A DNA stretch of 39,286 nucleotides from Psychrobacillus sp040274765 (GTDB lineage Bacteria; Bacillota; Bacilli; Bacillales_A; Planococcaceae): contig JBEMAY010000025.1 of assembly GCA_040274765.1 (NCBI GenBank), positions 1 through 39,286 of the forward strand. Direction: 5' to 3'. The notes below the pieces were generated by a model, which was not told where the DNA came from, did no database searches, and was given only the letters and a program-made list of their open reading frames with translations. Of this stretch, positions 33,714 through 39,286 are shown piece after piece; within the stretch, counting starts at the first letter, position 1; each line of letters begins with the position of its first letter. Both the position numbers and the translations under genes were made by a program.

Positions 33714-34826
33714 ATGATCTTGCTGTTATTTGGATTTATTCTTTTATTTATTACGATTTTACAGGCATACATTCCAAAATTTTTAAAACCAACCATTGTT
33801 TTTGGTGTAAGGGTACCTGAGCAGCATGAAAAGGATAAGGAAATACTTCAGTTAAAAAATAGATACACGGCTGTAGTTCTATTTGTTGGATTAGTTATTT
33901 TTGCAATCTATATCGGTTGGGCACTACTTCAAAATCCTCAGGAAGAGGTATTGGCTCTTGTTAGTGTTGGAGTTCAAATTGGTGTTCTATTTTTGAGCGT
34001 TGCCTATTACTTTATCATGCATATGAAAATGAAGAAATTAAAGGAGCAGCGTCGCTGGTTTTCCGATAAAAATGAAGTGAAAGTAGTAGATTTAGGATTT
34101 CAGGAGAAGCTTCAATTGCTGCCTAGAATTTTATTTATAATTCCTATGATTGTATCGATTGGTCTTATATTTTATACGCTTCTAAAATATCCACAGATGC
34201 CGGACATGATTCCTACTCATTGGGGTCCGACAGGGGAAGCAGATGCTTTTAGTGAGAAAAGCTATCTTACTGTTATTTCTCTTCCACTAATTTTATTAGT
34301 AATGCAAGCAATGTTCCTATTTACTAGCGAGGGAATCAAAATGTCGGGAACAAGCATTAGCCCTCAACGCAAAAAAACTTCCGTTAAGCAGCAGCTTGCA
34401 TTTCGGAAATACTCTAGCTGGCTCTCTTTTGTCATGTCGGTAGGAGTTACCTTGCTGATGGGATATCTTCAGTTACAGACTATACATCCTGAGATAACCT
34501 CCTCCCTTGTTATGGTTTCTTTACCAATAGGATTTTTGGTGCTTGCTTTTGTTAGCGTAGCTATTTTTACTGTAAAAGTTGGTCAAGGAGGATCACGTTT
34601 AAAAGTGGGGGAGGAAGAAGCGGTTGTAGGAAATCCTCGTATTACATCTGTAGATGATGATCGATTTTGGAAGGGTGGTATTTTCTATATCAACAAAGAT
34701 GATCCAAGTGTTTTTGTAGAAAAACGCTTTGGAGTCGGCTGGTCTGTCAACTTTGCCAGACCTTTAGCTTGGTTATTTATTTTGGGACCTATCGTGTTCA
34801 TTATTGTTATTTCATTTCTCTTATAG
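33714..34826 (+). CDS. DUF1648/DUF5808 multi-pass membrane protein
   Basis: A 370-residue membrane protein with about eight hydrophobic segments. The DUF1648 block IPTHWGPTGEADAFSEKSYLT lies near 165-190, and the C-terminal DUF5808-type segment DDRFWKGGIFYINKDDPSVFVEKRFGVGWSVNFA near 317-350. DUF1648 is also found in SdpI-type immunity proteins, and proteins of this shape often lie beside YtrA-type GntR regulators. Function unknown. The start ATG is 3 bp after the gntR stop, with AAGGAGGGG upstream. Confidence 0.85.
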   Translation: MILLLFGFILLFITILQAYIPKFLKPTIVFGVRVPEQHEKDKEILQLKNRYTAVVLFVGLVIFAIYIGWALLQNPQEEVLALVSVGVQIGVLFLSVAYYFIMHMKMKKLKEQRRWFSDKNEVKVVDLGFQEKLQLLPRILFIIPMIVSIGLIFYTLLKYPQMPDMIPTHWGPTGEADAFSEKSYLTVISLPLILLVMQAMFLFTSEGIKMSGTSISPQRKKTSVKQQLAFRKYSSWLSFVMSVGVTLLMGYLQLQTIHPEITSSLVMVSLPIGFLVLAFVSVAIFTVKVGQGGSRLKVGEEEAVVGNPRITSVDDDRFWKGGIFYINKDDPSVFVEKRFGVGWSVNFARPLAWLFILGPIVFIIVISFLL

Positions 34827-34864
34827 AAAATGTCTCTAGAGTAAAACGCTCTAGGCATTTTTTA
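34827..34864 (+). terminator. Terminator of the gntR operon
   Basis: AAAATG-t-C-t-CTAGAG pairs with CTCTAGGCATTTT with small bulges, followed by T. Confidence 0.75.
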
Positions 34865-34939
34865 ATTTTTGCCTGCGTTTGAACGAACAATAAATAGGAA
34901 AAGGATATAGGACAGATAATTAGAAAGGAAGGTTCTCTT

Positions 34940-35125
34940 ATGTGCGGGCGTTTTAGTCTATATACGGATATGGAACAGATTAAAGAACGATTTGATGTGC
35001 AGTTTGTATCCAATGAAGAGGATTATTATCCTAATTATAATATAGCCCCTTCTCAGTCTGTCGTAGCTATTATTAACGATGGAACGAGCAATAGAATGGG
35101 GCAGCTCCGATGGGGGTTAATATAA
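34940..35125 (+). pseudogene. SRAP/HMCES (YedK-like) gene, 5' fragment cut by the transposon
   Basis: The first 61 residues of an SOS-response-associated peptidase-like protein, which in the family forms a thiazolidine link to abasic sites in single-stranded DNA. It begins MCGRF, so Cys2 (the crosslinking residue after Met removal) is present. It continues with YYPNYNIAPSQSVVAI and reaches the conserved LRWGLI, where the frame ends at TAA. Intact members are about 200-230 residues and continue with P-x-W-A after this motif. The rest is not in this window. The start is good (GAAAGGAAGG). The fragment cannot be functional: the catalytic His and Glu regions lie in the missing part. Confidence 0.88.
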
Positions 35126-35137
35126 ATACACTATAAT

Positions 35138-35181
35138 AAGAGATAGTATATAACGTTTATGACGATATAATACTATCTCTT
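35138..35181. repeat. 12-bp perfect inverted repeat at the left end of the element
   Basis: AAGAGATAGTAT (35138-35149) and ATACTATCTCTT (35170-35181) surround a 20-nt AT-rich loop. It starts about 15 bp inside the predicted junction. It may be a terminator that insulates tnpA or a recombinase binding site. Confidence 0.6.
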
Positions 35182-35273
35182 TTATTTACGATAAATAAAG
35201 TATAACAATATGTAATTTTTAAAGTATTTATAGTATTCAACGATAAAATCTAATCATAGATAAGGAGAAGACT

Positions 35274-36395
35274 ATGGAAGTTCAGCAACTAGTTATAATG
35301 GGTCAAGATGATATAGAAAAGAAAAGATATATTTTGATTGATGATAATGGGGACTTGGTTATACCTGTAATCAAATATCTAAAATATCTTGATAATATTG
35401 GGAGGGCTGAAAAAACAATAAAAACATATTGTTACCACTTGAAACACTATTTTGAATTTCTTGAGCAATATAACAAGAACTATCAAGAAGTTACAATTGA
35501 CATATTAAGTAAATTTATTGGATGGCTACGGCAGCCTATTCAATCTCGAAAAATAGTCTTATATAAAGAACCGGATAAGAAAAATCGTAACCCAGCAACA
35601 ATTAATGCCATTTTAAATACCGTATTTACTTTCTATGATTATCAGGTTCGACTTGAGAAATTAGATGGGAATATAACAGAAAATATATTCAGACGAATTC
35701 CAGGTAGATTTAAAAGTTTCAAACCTTTTCTTGAACATATATCTTCTGATATGCCTATTAAAAAAAACGTCCTTAAATTAACTGTTCCTAAAAGAAAGAT
35801 AAAAACACTGAGTATTGAACAAATAAATCTAATTATTGATACAACAACAAATTTAAGAGACAAGCTACTACTAAGTATTTTATACGATGCTGGTTTAAGA
35901 ATTGAAGAAGCACTAACACTGTGGATAGAAGACTTTAATATATCTAAAAACTCTATAACTGTTCGTAAATCAAAAACCAGTACAGGTGAAGGAAGAATTG
36001 TATTTGTCACTTCTGAAACAATGAATTTGTTTCAAGATTATCTTTTCTATATTCACGACGCTAATGGATTTGATACTAATTATGTATTTGTAAAATTAAG
36101 CGGTAAAAATAAAGGACTTCCACTTGATTATAGTGCAACTAAGGCTTTTATCGAACGAATGATAAGAAAGCTAAATATAAAATTTACTCCCCATATGTTT
36201 AGACACTCCTTTGCAACAGAGCTACATGAAAGCGGTGTTGATATAGCTGTAATTCAAAAGTTATTAGGACATGCTCATGTTCAAACGACAATTCAAACTT
36301 ACTTACATCCTACTGAGAAAACTATCAGAAAAGAGTATGAGAAGGCACAACTGAATCGGAAATCAAAGGAGAAGGAAGATGACTCTAAATTCTAA
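35274..36395 (+). CDS. tnpA: Transposase TnpA, tyrosine recombinase
   Basis: A 373-residue recombinase, similar in length to Tn554 TnpA (361). The N-terminal SAM-like core-binding domain lies at about 30-135, and the catalytic domain at about 170-355. Catalytic residues visible are Arg209 in DAGLRIEEAL, His307 and Arg310 in PHMFRHSF, His333 in LLGHAH and the nucleophile Tyr343 in QTYLHP. The start follows AAGGAGAAG. It overlaps tnpB by 17 bp. It is apparently intact, and with TnpB and TnpC performs site-specific excision and insertion of the element. Confidence 0.92.
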   Translation: MEVQQLVIMGQDDIEKKRYILIDDNGDLVIPVIKYLKYLDNIGRAEKTIKTYCYHLKHYFEFLEQYNKNYQEVTIDILSKFIGWLRQPIQSRKIVLYKEPDKKNRNPATINAILNTVFTFYDYQVRLEKLDGNITENIFRRIPGRFKSFKPFLEHISSDMPIKKNVLKLTVPKRKIKTLSIEQINLIIDTTTNLRDKLLLSILYDAGLRIEEALTLWIEDFNISKNSITVRKSKTSTGEGRIVFVTSETMNLFQDYLFYIHDANGFDTNYVFVKLSGKNKGLPLDYSATKAFIERMIRKLNIKFTPHMFRHSFATELHESGVDIAVIQKLLGHAHVQTTIQTYLHPTEKTIRKEYEKAQLNRKSKEKEDDSKF

Positions 36396-36933
36396 TAAAC
36401 TACAAATACAACCAAGTAACATCAAAATAAAAGCAATAAATGAATTCTTTAATATTAATGATCATTATTGGAGTCAAGATGTATGGAGAAGTGACAATTT
36501 GCCAGAGGGAATAGATAGAATTAATGAGAAAAATAGAACGATTAACTTTGAGGGTTTTTTAGAAACCTCTTTAAAAAATGAAATCAAATTTTACCTTGCA
36601 AACCGTGTGATAAACAAATCATTTGCCACATCTAGTGTTTTTTCGGGTATTAGACATTCAGTTAGTAGATTATCAAAATTTATTCAAGAAAACTACCCAA
36701 CGTTAAAATCATTTATTGATATCCCTAAAGAAAGTTTTATTTTAAACTACCGAACATATCTTATCAATTCGACCAACTTAAAAGTTTATTATCCCAGTAA
36801 AAATGACTCAAATGGAAAATACTATATAAGAAATAGTTATCTATTTACTGTATATAATAATTTATATGATTTTTACTTAGACTATTACGATGATAGAGAT
36901 GAATTTGAAAGAGATATTTGGAGAGCTGAATGA
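36379..36933 (+). CDS. tnpB: TnpB, N-terminal part (frame stops at an internal TGA)
   Basis: 184 codons that form the first quarter of a Tn554-type TnpB. The start is the ATG after AAGGAGAAGGAAG, inside the end of tnpA. The segment is helical and basic, without a catalytic motif. It ends at TGA (36931-36933) after ERDIWRAE. The codons after the TGA continue in the same frame (LNIDYVKTNSS) directly into the C-terminal part. The combined length of about 678 codons is somewhat longer than Tn554 TnpB (630). This is therefore one gene with a nonsense codon, not two genes. By itself the fragment cannot recombine DNA. Confidence 0.8.
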   Translation: MTLNSNKLQIQPSNIKIKAINEFFNINDHYWSQDVWRSDNLPEGIDRINEKNRTINFEGFLETSLKNEIKFYLANRVINKSFATSSVFSGIRHSVSRLSKFIQENYPTLKSFIDIPKESFILNYRTYLINSTNLKVYYPSKNDSNGKYYIRNSYLFTVYNNLYDFYLDYYDDRDEFERDIWRAE

Positions 36934-36948
36934 TTAAATATTGACTAT

Positions 36949-38415
36949 GTGAAAACTAATTCTTCGACTAAACTAGACTTTACATGTATTCCTATTGTCT
37001 ATAGACCCCTAGTGAAGCGATATATATGGCTTAGGGTGGTAAATCAACAGAGCTTAAGCTTTTCATGGGCTGTAGCCTATCTCGTTCGTTTTCTCAACGT
37101 GTTTTTTGACTTTATTTTACGAGAATACCCACATTGGAAAGACTTAAAAGAATTGAATAGAAAGGATATTGAAAAGTTTTTAAAACATTTAAGTACTTTA
37201 AAAGAAAAAAACTATTCTGGTAAAATTATAAGTAATAAAACTAAAATTCATACAATTACTACTCTATCAAGATTCTTGGAGGACATTCAATTATATGAAT
37301 GGGACGAAGCCCCTGAGAGGAATGTAAATCGGCTAATCTTCTTAGAGGACAAACCAAAGAACAAAAAGAGTTTACCTCAGGATATCAAATATGTTCCGGA
37401 TAATATATGGGAGCAAATAATGGAGAATATCGATGGATTAGATAAAGAATATTCTTTTATATTATTGATACTTGAAGCCTCTGGATTTAGAATAAGTGAT
37501 GTCCTTGGATTAAAGATAGATTGTTTATTTAAGGATAATGATCAAAAATGGTGGCTAATCGGAGATCAAAGAAAAGTAAAATATAAAGATCATAAGGTTC
37601 CCATTTCTGATGATATAGCTAGGATAATTAATATACAAATAGCCATAACAAAAGAAAAATCAAACTCACAAAATAATCCGGATAACTTCTTATTTGTTAG
37701 AATTTCTGGCATACGTAAAGGGAAACCAGTACCTTCCCAAGCTGTTCAGAATGTTATAAACAAATTCATGAAGAAGTATAGCATTACAGAAAAAGATGGT
37801 AAAATTCATAGATTTAAAGCGCATAGCCTAAGACATAGGTATGGAGTAAATCTAATAAATAATGGAATGAATTTGGTTCATGTCCAAAAACTAATGGCCC
37901 ACGCTTCTCCAGAAATGACGTTAGTTTATGCTCAAATTCATGATAATACATTACGAGATCAATACTTTAAAGCTAAGAATCTCGGAGCTGTTAGGTTAGA
38001 TACACAAGGGAAAATTATCAAAGCAGATTTTGTATTACAGGCAGAAGAAAACGGTTTAGAGCTTGAATGGATACGCCATAACTTTGATTCTATAAGAATG
38101 GATCATGGAATATGTGTAAAGAGTCCAAAAGTAAATTGTGACTTTCTAGAACAGACTTTAGAGCCACCGTGTATAGCAAATAATTGTAGAAGTTTCCATG
38201 TTGACCGAACTTTTAGTGATTACTATAAGGTCCAAATAGAGAAGTTAGAAAATGATATAGAAATCTATAATAGAACGGGTAAAGAACGTTCCCTTCAATT
38301 TGCTGTAAATAAGCGAGACCATTATAAAAAAATACTAAAAGGTATTGAACAAAATGGTGGTATATTTGGTACGTCAAAAGAGATTCGTGAATATAACAAA
38401 AATGAAAGTAAGTGA
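36949..38415 (+). CDS. tnpB: TnpB, C-terminal part with the recombinase domain
   Basis: 488 codons in the same frame as 36379-36933, separated only by TGA and four sense codons. It contains a core-binding region (about 20-115), a tyrosine recombinase domain with Arg181 (GFRISDVL), His292 and Arg295 (HSLRH), His318 (MAHAS) and Tyr327 (VYAQ), and a C-terminal Cys-containing tail (CVKSPKVNC, CIANNC). All catalytic residues are intact. The only start is GTG at 36949 and no ribosome binding site precedes it, so independent translation is doubtful. Reinitiation after the TGA or readthrough would be needed. Confidence 0.82.
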   Translation: MKTNSSTKLDFTCIPIVYRPLVKRYIWLRVVNQQSLSFSWAVAYLVRFLNVFFDFILREYPHWKDLKELNRKDIEKFLKHLSTLKEKNYSGKIISNKTKIHTITTLSRFLEDIQLYEWDEAPERNVNRLIFLEDKPKNKKSLPQDIKYVPDNIWEQIMENIDGLDKEYSFILLILEASGFRISDVLGLKIDCLFKDNDQKWWLIGDQRKVKYKDHKVPISDDIARIINIQIAITKEKSNSQNNPDNFLFVRISGIRKGKPVPSQAVQNVINKFMKKYSITEKDGKIHRFKAHSLRHRYGVNLINNGMNLVHVQKLMAHASPEMTLVYAQIHDNTLRDQYFKAKNLGAVRLDTQGKIIKADFVLQAEENGLELEWIRHNFDSIRMDHGICVKSPKVNCDFLEQTLEPPCIANNCRSFHVDRTFSDYYKVQIEKLENDIEIYNRTGKERSLQFAVNKRDHYKKILKGIEQNGGIFGTSKEIREYNKNESK

Positions 38416-38419
38416 ACAT

Positions 38420-38803
38420 ATGGCTAATAAAGAACCCAATACGCAGCCCCTTATAAAACACTCTAAACTGAAAACTGAAAGAACAGTAAAAAAAGTAGAT
38501 GTTGCTTTAAAAGTCATGATAAAAAATCAAATGTTGATTAATTTTAATACGGTTTCTAATGAAGCTAATGTATCCAAAGCATTTTTATATAGAAATCAAA
38601 ATTTACGCCTTAGAATCGAATCTCTACGAGACCAACAGGTTGGACTATCCACCGCAAAAAAAGTAAAAAGAAACATGACTGATTCATCTAAAGATGTGCT
38701 TATTGAATCGTTAAGAAAACGTATTGAGAAAACCGAAAAAAAAAATGCTATATTGAAAAAAAGACTTCAAAAATTTTTAATAGATGTTTATGAGGAAATT
38801 TAA
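38420..38803 (+). CDS. tnpC: TnpC accessory protein (DUF6262-like)
   Basis: A 127-residue basic helical protein, close to Tn554 TnpC (125). The N-terminal half includes NFNTVSNEANVSKAFLYRNQNLRLRIESLR, a helix-turn-helix-like stretch. The C-terminal half (about 85-125) is a coiled coil rich in Lys and Glu. In Tn554 TnpC influences efficiency and orientation of insertion. The ATG 4 bp after the tnpB stop is used; an ATG six codons upstream, overlapping tnpB, is also possible. No strong binding site is seen, so coupling to tnpB translation is likely. Confidence 0.82.
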   Translation: MANKEPNTQPLIKHSKLKTERTVKKVDVALKVMIKNQMLINFNTVSNEANVSKAFLYRNQNLRLRIESLRDQQVGLSTAKKVKRNMTDSSKDVLIESLRKRIEKTEKKNAILKKRLQKFLIDVYEEI

Positions 38804-38850
38804 TCTACAAAATTGTATAGACATTAAGTCATTTAATTTTCTTCAAATAA

Positions 38851-38884
38851 GATCCTTACTACATTCTATTATGAAGTAAGGATC
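38851..38884. repeat. Inverted repeat after tnpC
   Basis: GATCCTTACT (38851-38860) and AGTAAGGATC (38875-38884) pair perfectly, with an inner CAT/ATG pairing. It lies between the convergent tnpC and the partial minus-strand gene and may be a terminator without a T-run. Confidence 0.5.
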
Positions 38885-38940
38885 CCTAAAAGTTTTCACT
38901 TCAAAACCGGCTAATAACTTTGTTTAATTCGGATCCCGAA

Positions 38941-38983
38941 TCTTTAAGTAAAGCATCCGTTACTTTAAGTGTATATTTCACAA
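38941..38983 (-). repeat. Dispersed intergenic repeat, copy C
   Basis: On the minus strand: TTTGTGAAATATACACTTAA, then AGTAACGGATGCTTTACTT. It shares the TTTGTGAAAT / TACACTTAA / TAACG elements with copies A and B. AAGTAA and TTACTT can pair. It lies just after the stop of the partial gene. Confidence 0.5.
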
Positions 38984-38995
38984 ACATCATTGATT

Positions 38996-39286
38996 TTATT
39001 TTATGATGAATAAATCTTGATGTTCTTTTAACAGTTTTGAAAGAAATATTAGCTGAGGAAAAGGTGTTAAAAATAAATCTCTATTTATATTTCCTTTTAA
39101 TATAGCTTTTCCATTTTGTTTAATAAAATCATTTAAAGTAATTTTATTATTACAGATAAAATGAACATCTTCTGGAGTTAGTAGTAGAAGTCCATTAGTT
39201 TCTGAAGAGGGATTTGGTTCATTTTCAGAGTAGGAAAGATACATTATTGATAAAGATTCCTGCTCATTTCCTATAATTAAAATTGG
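38996..39286 (-). CDS. C-terminal part of an unknown protein, cut by the window edge
   Basis: An open frame of 96 residues that continues past the right end of the window; an ATG at 39244 is internal, because the frame stays open upstream of it (ending PILIIGNEQESLSI). No family is recognised. The visible part is mixed hydrophobic/polar with NGLLLLTPEDVHFICNNKITLNDFI and a C-terminal LIFLSKLLKEHQDLF, without motifs or membrane segments. It is antisense to the tnp genes. It may be transposon cargo or the next host gene. Confidence 0.5.
   Translation of the reverse strand, partial: PILIIGNEQESLSIMYLSYSENEPNPSSETNGLLLLTPEDVHFICNNKITLNDFIKQNGKAILKGNINRDLFLTPFPQLIFLSKLLKEHQDLFIIK

Larger units (their letters stand above)
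35123..39286 (+). mobile_element. Tn554-family transposon (right end not seen)
   Basis: The element starts at about 35120-35125, where SRAP homology stops. It carries tnpA, tnpB (split by a stop) and tnpC in the canonical Tn554 order, all on the plus strand with overlaps. Two different tyrosine recombinases plus a small helix-rich TnpC define the family. Such elements insert site-specifically without target duplication. The region is visibly richer in A/T than the host genes. The right end is unknown: it may lie past 39286, or before the repeat at 38941 if that repeat belongs to the host. Confidence 0.85.

Noticed and set aside
34940..35125. A complete small 61-residue protein
   Set aside because: The sequence matches only the first quarter to third of SRAP proteins and ends abruptly in a conserved motif at the transposon junction.
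36949..38415. Third independent recombinase gene, separate from tnpB
   Set aside because: It is in the same frame as the preceding ORF with only a TGA and four codons between, and no ribosome binding site.

Overview
The window looks like a chromosomal segment of a low-GC Gram-positive bacterium of the Bacillaceae/Planococcaceae type (for example Bacillus, Lysinibacillus, Psychrobacillus or Sporosarcina relatives). The reasons are an AT-rich sequence, strong AGGAGG-type ribosome binding sites, many ATG/TTG/GTG starts, lipobox lipoproteins, and genes that match Bacillus loci: yxlEFG, des-desK-desR, sbcDC, yqxD and trhO. The genus cannot be fixed from the sequence alone. No rRNA, tRNA or CRISPR was seen.

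Layout. 0.3-7.2 kb: a lipoprotein alpha/beta hydrolase; a GNAT/EamA pair on the minus strand; a divergent YxlE-YxlF-YxlG-like ABC exporter followed by a CBS protein with a HEPN-like N-terminus; a small membrane protein; and a membrane-anchored metallophosphoesterase. 7.3-12.5 kb, all minus: an unknown anchored protein, the membrane-fluidity system des/desK/desR, and a Na+/proline symporter. 12.7-17.4 kb: sbcD-sbcC and a zinc nucleoside deaminase. 17.6-19.6 kb, minus: a DUF5412 protein and an M48 metalloprotease fused to ankyrin repeats. 19.7-22.4 kb: a three-gene ABC importer of the sulfonate/nitrate/thiamine-precursor class. 22.6-28.4 kb: yqxD, a glycerophosphodiesterase lipoprotein, and a complete ugpCAEB-like glycerol-3-phosphate importer. 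The phosphodiesterase can release the substrate that the importer takes up. 28.6-34.8 kb: trhO, several small or poorly known genes, azoR, an array of about 21-bp repeats, and a GntR regulator with its membrane-protein partner.

34.9-39.3 kb is the accessory part. A SRAP/HMCES (YedK-like) gene is cut after its conserved RWGLI motif. A Tn554-family element follows, with tnpA, tnpB and tnpC. Its tnpB is interrupted by one in-frame TGA with no frame change. The element, or at least the gene after tnpC, runs off the window edge, so its right end and most of any cargo are not visible.

A family of short dispersed intergenic repeats (core TGTTACACTTAAGC) occurs at several places, including once to the right of tnpC. 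Several dyads upstream of genes look like operators.
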